Shown: one piece after another, positions 51,268 to 61,498 of the stretch | Layout: each line of letters starts with the position of its first letter | Numbering within the stretch: the first letter of the stretch is position 1 | Assembly: GCA_022825665.1 (NCBI GenBank) | Contig: JAJDWI010000080.1 | Span: forward strand, 1-64,000 | Direction: 5' to 3' | DNA length: 64,000 bases | Origin: Candidatus Poribacteria bacterium | Lineage (GTDB): Bacteria > Poribacteria > WGA-4E > WGA-3G | The notes under the pieces: model-generated | The model's database searches: none | The model's input: only the letters and a program-made list of their open reading frames with translations | What the model was told of the DNA's origin: nothing | Translations under genes and position numbers: made by a program

Positions 51268-52542
51268 ATGACATTTAGTGAGATATTATCCTCGATTTCA
51301 GAGGAAGTGGAAACATGTAAAATAACTTCATGCAAAAATAACTTAGAAGAAATTGGTAATGGATTAAGAGCATACGAAAAGGAGCATCACGATTTACCTG
51401 AATGGCTTTCGGAACTACATCCTAAATATTTGACAGATTCAAAAGCATTGATATGTCCTGCTGATGAAGATAATGGTGTACCGATTTTACCCTATAACAC
51501 AGACCCTAACCTACCGGTAAGTTACCACTACGAATTTGACCCAGATTATCGTGAATGGATTAATATGGAACGACGTGTATATGATGATGCGAATCCAGTA
51601 GTTAGATGCAAGTACCATGCGAATATTGACTCAGAATCAACATTTGTAAAAAGTCTTCATATAAATCTGAGTTTCTCTAATACTATATACTTATCAGAAA
51701 TATTTTGGAATGAATGTCCAGAAAAAATGTATGGCAGCTTGCAAACAGCAATCAACGGTTATGAAAGGGCAATTGAACTTGAACCTGAAAATCCAGATTT
51801 CTTCAAACTTTATCCAGAACTGATCCGTTTATATGTCCATGCTGCACAAGACAAAGATGTTGTTTCCCTCATTGAAAAATTCAAGACTGTTATGAAACCT
51901 GATGAAGACATCATGCGGTTTCGTGACTATTTTACGTTACTGGAGATGTTACGGGCAGGAAACAAACATACTGAAGCACTTCAGCTTTGTAAGCATCTTG
52001 AAAAAACAGAACAAAAGAACCCATGGCTAAAGAGTCTATATAGGGAATTTGCAGTGTCCTATGAAGAACTGGGTAATATTGAACTGGCAAATACCTATTA
52101 TCTAAAGTATGACTCTAAACGCGAGATGTTAAGAAAAACAGCACCTGACTTTTCTGGGACAGATATGGAGGGGAATCCAATTTCACTTATGGATTATCGC
52201 GGGAAAATTGTAATATTGGATTTTTGGGCAACGTGGTGCGGACCTTGCATCGGTGAAATGCCGAATGTGATAAAGATTTATAATGCGTATAATGAAATGG
52301 GACTGGAAGTCATTGGAATAAGTCTTGATCAGGAAGAAACGGAACCAAGAGAATTTCTCAATAAATATCAGTTGCCATGGAGACAGATATTCGATGGATC
52401 TAAAGGACCCTTGAAAGAACTTTACCGAGTTGGTGGAATTCCTTCTCTGTGGCTTATTGACCGGGAGGGAACAATCATATCCTACGGAATCAGAGGTGCT
52501 GCACTTAAAAAACGGGTTGGTGAAATTATTGATGAGAATTAA
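51268..52542 (+). CDS. TlpA-like thioredoxin-domain protein with N-terminal DUF1559-like part
   Basis: 424 residues. C-terminal thioredoxin domain of TlpA/ResA type (about 290-424) with the redox motif WATWCGPCIGEMP and GGIPSLWLIDREG. The N-terminus (TSCKNNLEEIGNGLRAYEKE, then LPEWLSELHPKYL) resembles the part of DUF1559 pseudopilin-like proteins that follows their pilin helix, but the helix itself is absent. The middle has TPR-like helices (ALQLCKHLEKTEQKNPWLKSLY). No signal peptide is visible although TlpA proteins act outside the cytoplasm. GGAGG lies six bases before the ATG. Confidence 0.75.
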   Translation: MTFSEILSSISEEVETCKITSCKNNLEEIGNGLRAYEKEHHDLPEWLSELHPKYLTDSKALICPADEDNGVPILPYNTDPNLPVSYHYEFDPDYREWINMERRVYDDANPVVRCKYHANIDSESTFVKSLHINLSFSNTIYLSEIFWNECPEKMYGSLQTAINGYERAIELEPENPDFFKLYPELIRLYVHAAQDKDVVSLIEKFKTVMKPDEDIMRFRDYFTLLEMLRAGNKHTEALQLCKHLEKTEQKNPWLKSLYREFAVSYEELGNIELANTYYLKYDSKREMLRKTAPDFSGTDMEGNPISLMDYRGKIVILDFWATWCGPCIGEMPNVIKIYNAYNEMGLEVIGISLDQEETEPREFLNKYQLPWRQIFDGSKGPLKELYRVGGIPSLWLIDREGTIISYGIRGAALKKRVGEIIDEN

Positions 52543-52565
52543 TCAGTAAAGACATTTGAAAATTA

Positions 52566-53759
52566 TCATAATTCTGCGGTTTGAAATACTGTATCATCAG
52601 CGACTTTTATATCTACTTGTGTTAAATACTGACGAATTGCCTCAATATCTACATCTACCCCAAGTCCTGGCTGTTCTTTCACTCGTACCATTCCATCATT
52701 ATCAATTTGGAATGGATTCTTAACAAGCCGTTGAGATAATTCTGACCCAGCAGCTGGAAATTCCAGTAGGTTAAAATCTGGATTTGTAGCAAAAACATGG
52801 AGTGCAGCAGCAAGACTTAGATGGCTTTTAAAGGTGTGATTAACATACTGGACACCATGTTTTTCTGCAAGTTGTCGGACATGAAATGATGGTAAAATAC
52901 CTCCGATACGTCCTGTGTCAATTTGGACAAATTGAATACCACCATGTAAGATCAGGTCTTCAGCCATGCGGAAGGTACTTGAACCTTCTCCTGCTGCGAT
53001 GTTAACGGCTGGATTCATACCTGTAAGGGAACTGTATGCTTCTATAGCATCGGGAGCAAGTGGTTCTTCTAACCATGTAGGAGAAAACTGGGCAAATGCT
53101 TCTGCACGTTGGTAAGCAGTCTTGTAGTCAGTGCCCCAAACAACTCCAGCATCAATCATAATCTGTGCTGTAGATCCCATACCCTCTCGTGCAGCACGGA
53201 CAAGGGCAATGTCATTTTCTTCACCGAATTTTCCCATCGGTCCCCAACCAAACTTTGCAGCACGATACCCTTGTTCTCGCAGATTAACAGCAATCTGATA
53301 TGTTTCATCAGGAGTTTCACCGAATAGGACAGAAGCATACGGTAACTTGGAATATAGGGTATCAGATACATCAAACATCTCCGCAAGAAGTCTGTAGACA
53401 GGTTTATCAAACTTCTTTCCGATTATATCCCATAACGCGATTTCGGCACCACTGTAAGCATGTTGAATCTGTTGTATGTCCAACCCATTCCGCAGCACAT
53501 TTTCACTCAATCGAACCACATCGGAAGGATCATTAAGTGTCTCACCAATAAGTGATGAACGGATATTGATAATATTTCCGTGGGACATTGGACAGCAATA
53601 CGTCGCAATACTGACCAAAGGGGAGGCATCACACTCCCCCCAACCTTCATAACCGGCATCAGTACGGATTCTGACTAAAAGCGTATCTTGAGTGCCATCT
53701 GCAGCAGATGTAATTTCGGACATCTGAAAATAGAAAGGATCAACTTCTGTAATTTTCAT
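52566..53759 (-). CDS. Enolase-superfamily dehydratase (mandelate racemase/muconate lactonizing group)
   Basis: 397 residues. Capping domain first, then a TIM barrel with the expected acidic metal ligands on successive strands: MIDAGVVWG (Asp), WLEEPLAPD (Glu) and NIAAGEGSS (Glu), followed by FVQIDTGRIGGI and a likely catalytic His in VNHTFKSHLSLAAALH. Members dehydrate or racemise sugar acids and related carboxylates; the substrate is not obvious. It overlaps the next gene's end (ATGA type), so the two form one minus-strand unit. Confidence 0.9.
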   Translation of the reverse strand: MKITEVDPFYFQMSEITSAADGTQDTLLVRIRTDAGYEGWGECDASPLVSIATYCCPMSHGNIINIRSSLIGETLNDPSDVVRLSENVLRNGLDIQQIQHAYSGAEIALWDIIGKKFDKPVYRLLAEMFDVSDTLYSKLPYASVLFGETPDETYQIAVNLREQGYRAAKFGWGPMGKFGEENDIALVRAAREGMGSTAQIMIDAGVVWGTDYKTAYQRAEAFAQFSPTWLEEPLAPDAIEAYSSLTGMNPAVNIAAGEGSSTFRMAEDLILHGGIQFVQIDTGRIGGILPSFHVRQLAEKHGVQYVNHTFKSHLSLAAALHVFATNPDFNLLEFPAAGSELSQRLVKNPFQIDNDGMVRVKEQPGLGVDVDIEAIRQYLTQVDIKVADDTVFQTAEL

Positions 53760-54262
53760 TCGTCTTCGGAAGGATTTTCTTCAGTAGTTTCAATATCATC
53801 TGTCGAGATTGCATCAACTGTAGTATCATTCTGTTCTATGGTTGAAACTGCAACTGCACGTAGCACAGTAATAATAAACCACCCTATTAATCCTGCGACA
53901 GCACCAATACAGACAGCTAATGCAGCACCTCTCGGTGATACAAATTCATCTAATGTTTCACTATCTACTGCACATGTAATATTATTGATATTCTTCACAG
54001 AAATGCCGCGATTTTCACCGGACTGAACATATTCTAATGTGGGTGGTTCGTCTGCTTCAATTTTAACATTTGCGTTCCATTCATCGGTATTCACAGAAAT
54101 GCTACTCTCTCCCTGTTCACCCACCCATGAAGCTTTGACTCCCTTAGTGCCTTCATCATCTCGAATAGGTTCTACCCGAGTACTTGACAAAACACGACTA
54201 AGAATATTAAGAGTCATATCTTTTGATTTCAAAAAGGCGTGTTTCAAATTACTTGTATCCAT
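53756..54262 (-). CDS. Single-span membrane protein of unknown function
   Basis: 168 residues with one predicted membrane span near the C-terminus (ALAVCIGAVAGLIGWFIITVL, about 113-133), a mostly beta-rich, acidic N-terminal domain and an acidic tail rich in Asp/Glu. No family recognised. Its stop overlaps the start of the enolase-superfamily gene (TGA/ATG overlap by four bases), so the two are co-translated; a functional link is unproven. CAGGAG precedes the ATG. Confidence 0.7.
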   Translation of the reverse strand: MDTSNLKHAFLKSKDMTLNILSRVLSSTRVEPIRDDEGTKGVKASWVGEQGESSISVNTDEWNANVKIEADEPPTLEYVQSGENRGISVKNINNITCAVDSETLDEFVSPRGAALAVCIGAVAGLIGWFIITVLRAVAVSTIEQNDTTVDAISTDDIETTEENPSEDE

Positions 54263-55263
<1,001 letters not shown>

Positions 55264-55594
55264 ATGCTAACTTCATAAAAAAAGTAATTTAATCTACATT
55301 TTGTGTTTGTAATTTGTAACCAATCTTGAGTATGTGACGTTTTCTTTAAAATAGAACCAGTAAATAATAAAGACCTTTGTCCCTTAATCAAGTTTACTGT
55401 ATTTGTTCAATGTTAGAACTTAAGACGGAATATGGTTATCCGTGCGGTTTTTTCAATTGGTTGTGCGGATTCTATCCATTTAAATATATATGTGTAATAT
55501 TTTAGGATAAATTATATCAGCTGGATCTGGTGGGTGATTTTTTAATTGTGTGGTATACAGTTGATAGATGTTTAGTGATGTAACTACAATCACT
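55264..55594. other. Intergenic gap, nothing recognised
   Basis: AT-rich gap between convergent genes (bioD and the 128-residue protein). No clear terminator hairpin, repeat or gene was seen. Confidence 0.55.
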
Positions 55595-55981
55595 CTAAAC
55601 GTCAAGCAGTTCTTTGAGGAGAGATGTCAGTTCTTCATTCCCCGCAGCAAGTTCAATAGCACGTTTCTTTTTATTTTTACGAGAATTATCTGAATCAGTC
55701 GAAGAACCGGGTTCCCATAGTACTTCCAGATTTTTTGGTTTCAACCGATCATAGGTTATTTTGGCAAGTGCATACGGATAATTTTCTGGAATTAAAACAA
55801 TCCAATCTATCGTTTCACCACGTTCCGAATACTGTCTATCTACAGTAAGTGTTGATTCTTGATGTGGAACATTTTTCTTTATCCACTGTTTTCGTCCAAG
55901 TGAATCAATTTCAAATGTTCCTACTTCAAGCCAATTACGACCCGCACCGTTCGGTTTTGTTGTAACTTCAATACGTGGCAT
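55595..55981 (-). CDS. Hypothetical protein (128 aa)
   Basis: 128 residues, mostly beta-rich, with a basic low-complexity stretch near the end (SRKNKKKRAIE) and an acidic tail. A line WIVLIPENYPYALAKITY vaguely recalls the PxxYP turn of ubiquitin-conjugating folds, but no E1 or other partner gene lies near and the catalytic Cys is missing, so I do not assign that. Function unknown. Confidence 0.6.
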   Translation of the reverse strand: MPRIEVTTKPNGAGRNWLEVGTFEIDSLGRKQWIKKNVPHQESTLTVDRQYSERGETIDWIVLIPENYPYALAKITYDRLKPKNLEVLWEPGSSTDSDNSRKNKKKRAIELAAGNEELTSLLKELLDV

Positions 55982-56288
55982 GTTAATTCTTCTCCGTCCT
56001 TGATTTGTTGGTATTCACTTACTTTCATGTAAATGCTTCAGAAAATATGCAAATTTTAGCATGCTATGTAAAATAATTCAAGACTATATCGTTTGATTGG
56101 TCTAACATAAAGATACATTTTTAATAGAATTGTATCCACTTATTTTAAGTCAAGAATCAGATTGACATGTTAATATACTTTTGATAAACTCAAAAACATC
56201 TACCATTCATCACTGTGTTTTTCTGATTGTGGGTGGCATAATATTACTAATCTGAATGTATAATATTAAGGTATTAGGATAATAAATC
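55982..56288. promoter_or_regulatory. AT-rich gap with a likely -10 box for the larA-like gene
   Basis: Gap between two divergent genes. TATAAT at 56259-56264, about 25 bases before the larA-like ATG, is a plausible -10 element; no good -35 is evident. Nothing else recognised. Confidence 0.35.
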
Positions 56289-57572
56289 ATGCAAGTCGAG
56301 ATGTTATATGGTTATGACACATTAGCTGTAGAAATACCTGACAAGAATCTTGTCAGTGTCTTGGAAACTGCTCTCAGTGTTCCATTAAAGGATGATAGCG
56401 GAGCAGTAAGTGATGCAATTTCACAGCCTATTTCCTCTGCATCATTGGCTGAAATATCAAAGGGAAGAGAATCTGCCTGCATTGTGATTTCAGATATAAC
56501 ACGACCAGTACCAAATCAAGTAATACTTCCACCGATATTGGAGACACTAAAACAAGCAGGAATACCTCAGGATAGCGTAACAATTCTAATTGCCACAGGA
56601 ATACATCGTCCTAATGAAGGAGAAGAACTTGAGGAATTGGTAGGTAGGGACATAATGAATTCCTACCGTATCGTTAATCATTTTTCTCAAAAGCCTCAAA
56701 CACATACATATCTTGGGGAGACACAAAAAGGCACACCTGTTTATATTGATAATACATACATGGAAGCGGATCTAAAGATCGTAACTGGGTTAATTGAACC
56801 GCACCTTATGGCAGGTTATTCTGGTGGTAGAAAAGCCATCTGTCCGGGACTTGCATCGGTTGAAACAATGAAAATAATGCATGGTCCCGAATTGATGGAA
56901 CATCCAAATTCCGCAGTTGGAATCTTGGACGATAATCCGTTTCATATAGAAGCGACAGAAATAGCATTGATGGCAGGTGTTGATTTTTGTCTGAATGTAG
57001 CAATTGATAAACAACGTCATATTACCGGTGTTTTTGCTGGCGATCTTGTTGAATCTCATCTAACTGGAGCACGATTTGTTGAGAAATTGGCGAAAGCAAC
57101 AATCCCCGCACCTGTAGATGGCGTGATTGTTTCGAGTGCTGGTTATCCATTAGATTCCACGTTTTATCAAGCGATTAAGGGGTTATTAACTGCAGTTGAA
57201 ATAGTTAAACCAGGTGGAACTATTATGCTTGTAGCTGCTTGTAGCGAGGGTATTGGTAGCAAACCTTTTACTGATTTGTTGTTCAAAACTGATGATCTTA
57301 CAGCATTTGTTAAAGGTCTATACAACCCAGCGAATTTCGTAATTGACCAATGGCAATTGGAAGAATTGGCAAAAGTTGCTCGCAAAGCAGATATATTGTT
57401 TTATACTGACGGAATACCTTATCAACAAAGGTCAAAACTATTTGTCCAACCTTTAACGAATCCTCAGGAAGGAATTGATGAAATATTAGCACGATACGGA
57501 GAGAATGCTCGAATTGCTGCAATTCCTGAAGGTCCGTATGTCTTAGCAAAATTAGAAAACACTTTCGATTAA
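56289..57572 (+). CDS. larA: LarA-family nickel-dependent lactate racemase-like protein
   Basis: 427 residues. All LarA key positions are present: Asp69 and Arg72 (SDITRPVP), His106 (ATGIHRPN), His172 (EPHLMAGYSGGRK), Lys182 and His198 (MHGPEL). In LarA the lysine carries the covalent nickel-pincer nucleotide, so this should be a cofactor-containing 2-hydroxyacid racemase or epimerase. The cofactor makers LarB, LarC and LarE are not in the window. LarA-like proteins also act on sugar-acid and other hydroxyacid substrates; the substrate is not certain. Confidence 0.85.
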   Translation: MQVEMLYGYDTLAVEIPDKNLVSVLETALSVPLKDDSGAVSDAISQPISSASLAEISKGRESACIVISDITRPVPNQVILPPILETLKQAGIPQDSVTILIATGIHRPNEGEELEELVGRDIMNSYRIVNHFSQKPQTHTYLGETQKGTPVYIDNTYMEADLKIVTGLIEPHLMAGYSGGRKAICPGLASVETMKIMHGPELMEHPNSAVGILDDNPFHIEATEIALMAGVDFCLNVAIDKQRHITGVFAGDLVESHLTGARFVEKLAKATIPAPVDGVIVSSAGYPLDSTFYQAIKGLLTAVEIVKPGGTIMLVAACSEGIGSKPFTDLLFKTDDLTAFVKGLYNPANFVIDQWQLEELAKVARKADILFYTDGIPYQQRSKLFVQPLTNPQEGIDEILARYGENARIAAIPEGPYVLAKLENTFD

Positions 57573-57598
57573 TACATTATATATTTATGCTGTAACTT

Positions 57599-57724
57599 TA
57601 TAGTAAAATTCGTAATTACTTGGACACTTTGGTAGGTTGGGTTAGGATACCGAACCTGTGTAAATAGTGCGGTTAGAAACCTAACCTACCAGGGCGTGTG
57701 AACATATTTTTGGATTTCACTATA
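57599..57724. repeat. Palindromic repeat, family B copy 2
   Basis: 126 bp with inverted ends TATAGTAAAATTC (57599) and GGATTTCACTATA (57712-57724), and an inner palindrome GGTAGGTTGGGTTAGG / CCTAACCTACC. Lies directly upstream of minC. Copy 1 is at 48089-48142. Confidence 0.6.
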
Positions 57725-57768
57725 AGTATGTAATAATAAAATTTTCATAAAGTTAGGGTGTGGTAATT

Positions 57769-58443
57769 ATGGAAAATTCAATAGTGAAACTCAGAGGATA
57801 TAAAGATGGTTTACATCTGATTATAACACCGAAAGTTGATCTGGTAGAGGTAGAGACTGCAATCAATAAATTGCTGGAGGGGATGAATCAACCTTTATCT
57901 GGAACTTCCATACATATTGATTTGACGACTTCACCCTTAACCTCCGATGACATGAAGGAATTAGAAACATACCTCACTGAAAACTACGATCTTGTTGTTA
58001 GTGGTGTAAACATACTTGATGAAAACGACGAATCTCCGATCTTAGCTGCACCTGCAACCCATAGTATTGCCCCAAATTTACAAGCAGATGATCAACCTGA
58101 TTTCGGACAAGCTAAAATTGTTCGACAAACAATTCGTTCGGGACAGACAACATCTTGTCTAACTGGAAGCGTACTAATATATGGAGATGTCAATCCTGGG
58201 GGAGAAGTTGTTGCATCTGGAGATATTATTGTCCTCGGTGCCTTGCGGGGAAATGCACATGCTGGTGCTCATGGAAAATTATCATCAGTGATAATTGCTA
58301 TGGAGTTAGTTCCATTACAACTTCAAATTGGAACGTATGTGAATCGTCCACCGTTGGGTCAAAAGTCGAGAGGATATCCTGAGATTGCTCGCGTTGGTGC
58401 CGAAGATGTAATCATCGTTGAGGAATTTATTAAATTCAATTAG
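57769..58443 (+). CDS. minC: Septum site-determining protein MinC
   Basis: About 224 residues from ATG 57769 (the open frame begins at a GTG 57760). MinC inhibits FtsZ ring formation near the poles in partnership with MinD. The N-terminal half starts KLRGYKDGLHLIITPKVD, and the C-terminal right-handed beta helix has VNPGGEVVASGDIIVLGALRGNAHAGA, the MinD-binding MinC_C domain. It is first of the minCDE operon. Confidence 0.92.
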   Translation: MENSIVKLRGYKDGLHLIITPKVDLVEVETAINKLLEGMNQPLSGTSIHIDLTTSPLTSDDMKELETYLTENYDLVVSGVNILDENDESPILAAPATHSIAPNLQADDQPDFGQAKIVRQTIRSGQTTSCLTGSVLIYGDVNPGGEVVASGDIIVLGALRGNAHAGAHGKLSSVIIAMELVPLQLQIGTYVNRPPLGQKSRGYPEIARVGAEDVIIVEEFIKFN

Positions 58444-58457
58444 AAGGAAGGTTGACT

Positions 58458-59252
58458 ATGGGTAAGGTAATCGTAATTACTTCTGGAAAGGGTGGTGTAG
58501 GTAAAACCACATCAACTGCGAATTTAGGGACTGCATTAGCAATGATCAGTAAAAAGGTAGTAATTATAGACGCAGATGTGGGATTGCGGAATCTTGATGT
58601 TGTTATGGGTTTAGAAAGTAGAGTCGTTTATACATCTATGGATGTAATTGAAAAACGGTGTGAACTTGAAAAAGCCCTTGTTAAAGATAGGCGTGTTGAA
58701 GATTTATTCCTACTCGCAGCTTCACAACGCAACAGAAAAGATGATATAAAACCTGAACAGATGCTTGATATATGTGAACGGCTAAAAGAAATCTATGACT
58801 TTGTTCTTGTTGATTCACCTGCAGGTATTGAACAGGGGTTTCATAACGCTGCAGCGGGTGCAGAAGAAGCCATTATCATCACAACACCAGATGTTTCTGC
58901 TATCAGAGATGCTGATAGAATAATCGGTCTACTACAAAACCAAGATATTGAACCAATTAACTTAATTCTGAATAGACTGTCACCAACACTTGTTAAAAAA
59001 GGAAATATGATTAGTAAGAATGATGTTTTAGATATATTAAATATCGATCTGCTTGGAATCGTCCCAGAGGATCCAGGTGTAATTGCATCTACTAATCGTG
59101 GAGTGCCTCTTGTTCATAACGATGGGTCACCTGGGGCAGATGCCTATATGCGCATAGCACGTCGTATGATAGGACAACGTGTGCCTATTCCTGAAATGCG
59201 AGATGATAACTTTTTTTCTAATATATTGAAATGGTTCTCAAGAAATAAATAG
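58458..59252 (+). CDS. minD: Septum site-determining ATPase MinD
   Basis: About 264 residues from ATG 58458 (GGAAGG eight bases upstream; frame open from 58452). The deviant Walker A is GKGGVGKTTSTAN, Walker B region VVIIDADVGLRNLD, and the switch DFVLVDSPAGIE. The C-terminus ends with a short amphipathic helix (FFSNILKWFSRN) as used for membrane attachment. Binds MinC to inhibit FtsZ and is driven off membranes by MinE. Confidence 0.96.
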   Translation: MGKVIVITSGKGGVGKTTSTANLGTALAMISKKVVIIDADVGLRNLDVVMGLESRVVYTSMDVIEKRCELEKALVKDRRVEDLFLLAASQRNRKDDIKPEQMLDICERLKEIYDFVLVDSPAGIEQGFHNAAAGAEEAIIITTPDVSAIRDADRIIGLLQNQDIEPINLILNRLSPTLVKKGNMISKNDVLDILNIDLLGIVPEDPGVIASTNRGVPLVHNDGSPGADAYMRIARRMIGQRVPIPEMRDDNFFSNILKWFSRNK

Positions 59253-59260
59253 AGGTTCCT

Positions 59261-59518
59261 ATGAATTTCAAAAATATTTTTACTCGGAAGGCGAAAACAA
59301 GTAATATCGCCACTCAACGATTAAAACTCATCCTTACACAAGATCGTTTTGATGTAAGTGATGATTCCATGCAAAAACTACAGGTAGAATTAACAGAAGT
59401 GTTGGCAAAATACTTTGAGTTTACTATGAACTCTGTAAAAATGTCCTTAAAACGTGACGGAAATTCTTATGTGTTGATGGCTGATTTTCCATTCAAACAA
59501 TTAAAAAAATCAAGTTAG
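59261..59518 (+). CDS. minE: Cell division topological specificity factor MinE
   Basis: 85 residues, the normal size. N-terminal part ATQRLKLILTQDRFDVSDD matches the MinE anti-MinCD segment (SAxxAKxRLxxxxxHDR in E. coli-type; here the order fits), followed by the topological domain VELTEVLAKYFEF. Last gene of minCDE. Frees MinD from membranes and sets the Min oscillation. Confidence 0.9.
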   Translation: MNFKNIFTRKAKTSNIATQRLKLILTQDRFDVSDDSMQKLQVELTEVLAKYFEFTMNSVKMSLKRDGNSYVLMADFPFKQLKKSS

Positions 59519-59553
59519 ATTTGAAGGTGCCAATTACCAAATATAGATATGAT

Positions 59554-60360
59554 TTAGAGAATTAAATCCCATATTGCCTTTGCTACACCATTATCATCAT
59601 TAGTGGTAGTGATATAATCCGCACAGTCTTTGATAGGTGTAACTGCGTTTTCCATAGCAATACCATATCCTGCTGTTTTTAGCAAACTTTCATCATTGTA
59701 ACTATCACCAAAGGCAACAACAGCATCTAACAGGATTTTGAATCTGTTGCATAGAGCCATCAAGGCATTTCCTTTGGTAACATTAGGATTCATGAATTCT
59801 ATGTATTCAGGTTGTGTTTGTGTCACATAAAGTTTGTCAAGATATTTTGATTTGAATCGTTCTAACAACTGTTCTAATTCTTCTGCCTTGTGAATAATAA
59901 GCAATTTCGTTGGTGTCTTATCATCCATTTGCTGTAGATTACCGATTGGAATTGCTGGAACACCTGTCCGCACTTCATATAGTTCACTCCATTCATTCCT
60001 TTCAACTACATATAGTTCATCGTTTAAACAATAATTCAAATGTAAATTCTGATCGTTGCAATCACGAACAATCATCGATGCATATTCAGCAGGTACAGGT
60101 GTGTGATGATATACCTCATCAGTAATTGCATGTTTTACCATGCCACCATTATATGAAATAATTGGGTTTTTCAATCCGATTTCATCACTAATAGGTTTAA
60201 TTGATCGATGCATTCGTCCGGAGACTAATACCACAAGTATATCGTTGTCAGCAAGTTGTTGTAATGCTTTACAATTCTCAGGCGATAATTCGTGATTACT
60301 GTTTAATAACGTTCCATCTAAATCAAAAGCTGCCATACGGCAATGTATTTTCTTTGACAT
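59554..60360 (-). CDS. Cof-type HAD-IIB phosphatase
   Basis: 268 residues. HAD motif I is AFDLDGTLLNSNHE, motif II VVLVSGRMH, with a C2-type cap, and motif III/IV is in VVAFGDSYNDESLL. Such enzymes dephosphorylate sugar phosphates, flavins or other small phosphates; the substrate is unknown. Adjacent to a sugar-type ABC ATPase on the same strand (12-base gap), suggesting sugar metabolism. Confidence 0.93.
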   Translation of the reverse strand: MSKKIHCRMAAFDLDGTLLNSNHELSPENCKALQQLADNDILVVLVSGRMHRSIKPISDEIGLKNPIISYNGGMVKHAITDEVYHHTPVPAEYASMIVRDCNDQNLHLNYCLNDELYVVERNEWSELYEVRTGVPAIPIGNLQQMDDKTPTKLLIIHKAEELEQLLERFKSKYLDKLYVTQTQPEYIEFMNPNVTKGNALMALCNRFKILLDAVVAFGDSYNDESLLKTAGYGIAMENAVTPIKDCADYITTTNDDNGVAKAIWDLIL

Positions 60361-60371
60361 GTAATTTTAGT

Positions 60372-61490
60372 TTACCAGATAGCCTGTTCAGTCTTCCTAT
60401 CAAACAGGTGCATTTGTCCTTCATCAAAATCCAACCAGATCGTATCTCCAATCTGAACCTGAAATGTTGGATGTGTCCTGACTCTTAACAGTATCAGTTC
60501 TTGAGTTTCCATATCGGTCCCAAGTATTAAATCAATAATATTTACAGGTCCAAGTGGTTCAATCAGATGTACATCTGTTTTGATTTTTCCTGCAATAGGT
60601 TCTTTAGATACCTTGATGTGTTCTGGTCGAACACCAAAGACATATCTGTTTTCATTAGAGTTTATATTCAAGTGTGACTGTTGTCGTGTAGTAAGATCTA
60701 ACTGAACATCGGTATGACTAAGCTGCAAAACAGTTTGTCCCTGATTAATAGTGACTTCAGCGTCAATTAAATTCATTGTTGGCATACCCATGAACCCTGC
60801 AACGAATAAGCTTTTCGGTTTATTGTATATTTCATGAGGAGTGCCAACCTGTTGGAGTACCCCTTGATGCATGACAGCTATTCGATCCGCAAGAGACATC
60901 GCCTCAATCTGATCGTGTGTAACAAAAATAGTTGTTGCACCTATTTCGTGCTGGAGTCGTTTTATTTCTGCGCGTGTATCAATTCTGAGTTTTGCGTCTA
61001 AATTTGCCATCGGTTCATCAAGGAGATAAACTTTTGGTTGGCGCACCATTGCCCTTCCCAGCGCGACACGTTGCATTTCACCACCGCTCAATACACTCGG
61101 TTTCCTATCTAAAATATCGGTGATTTGCAATATATCAGCAACCTTTTTAACTCGTTCATCTATATCGGGTTTTGGAACTTTGACTGCTTTCAGCGGAAAC
61201 GCGATGTTATCAAATACTCGTAGATGTGGATACAACGCATAAAACTGAAAAACGAAGGCAATGTCTCGGTCTGCAGGGGAAAGGTCATTCACGCGATTAC
61301 CGTCAATCAGTATATCACCCTCTTCAGGATGTTCTAATCCAGCAATCATTCTAAGGGTAGTTGTTTTTCCACATCCCGATGGACCTAAGAAGACAATGAA
61401 TTCCTTATCTTCTATTACCAGATTGAAATCCTTGACTGCAACAACATCCCCAAATCTTTTTACTATATTTTCTAATTTGATTTGTGCCAT
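60372..61490 (-). CDS. UgpC/MalK-type sugar ABC transporter ATPase
   Basis: 372 residues. Walker A GPSGCGKTT (about 37-45), signature LSGGEMQRVALGRAMV (about 134-149), Walker B VYLLDEPMANLDA and switch His in FVTHDQIEAM. A C-terminal TOBE-like regulatory domain of MalK/UgpC type follows (YVFGVRPEHIKV). Carbohydrate importers of this CUT1 class use a shared ATPase with separate permeases, and none is nearby, so it probably energises transporters elsewhere. It is preceded by a PhyH gene on the same strand. Confidence 0.94.
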   Translation of the reverse strand: MAQIKLENIVKRFGDVVAVKDFNLVIEDKEFIVFLGPSGCGKTTTLRMIAGLEHPEEGDILIDGNRVNDLSPADRDIAFVFQFYALYPHLRVFDNIAFPLKAVKVPKPDIDERVKKVADILQITDILDRKPSVLSGGEMQRVALGRAMVRQPKVYLLDEPMANLDAKLRIDTRAEIKRLQHEIGATTIFVTHDQIEAMSLADRIAVMHQGVLQQVGTPHEIYNKPKSLFVAGFMGMPTMNLIDAEVTINQGQTVLQLSHTDVQLDLTTRQQSHLNINSNENRYVFGVRPEHIKVSKEPIAGKIKTDVHLIEPLGPVNIIDLILGTDMETQELILLRVRTHPTFQVQIGDTIWLDFDEGQMHLFDRKTEQAIW

Positions 61491-61498
61491 AACAGTAT

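Noticed and set aside
55595..55981. E2-ubiquitin-like pattern (IPENYPYALAKI)
   Set aside because: One short pattern match; the conjugating Cys is absent and no E1-like or deubiquitinase gene is adjacent.
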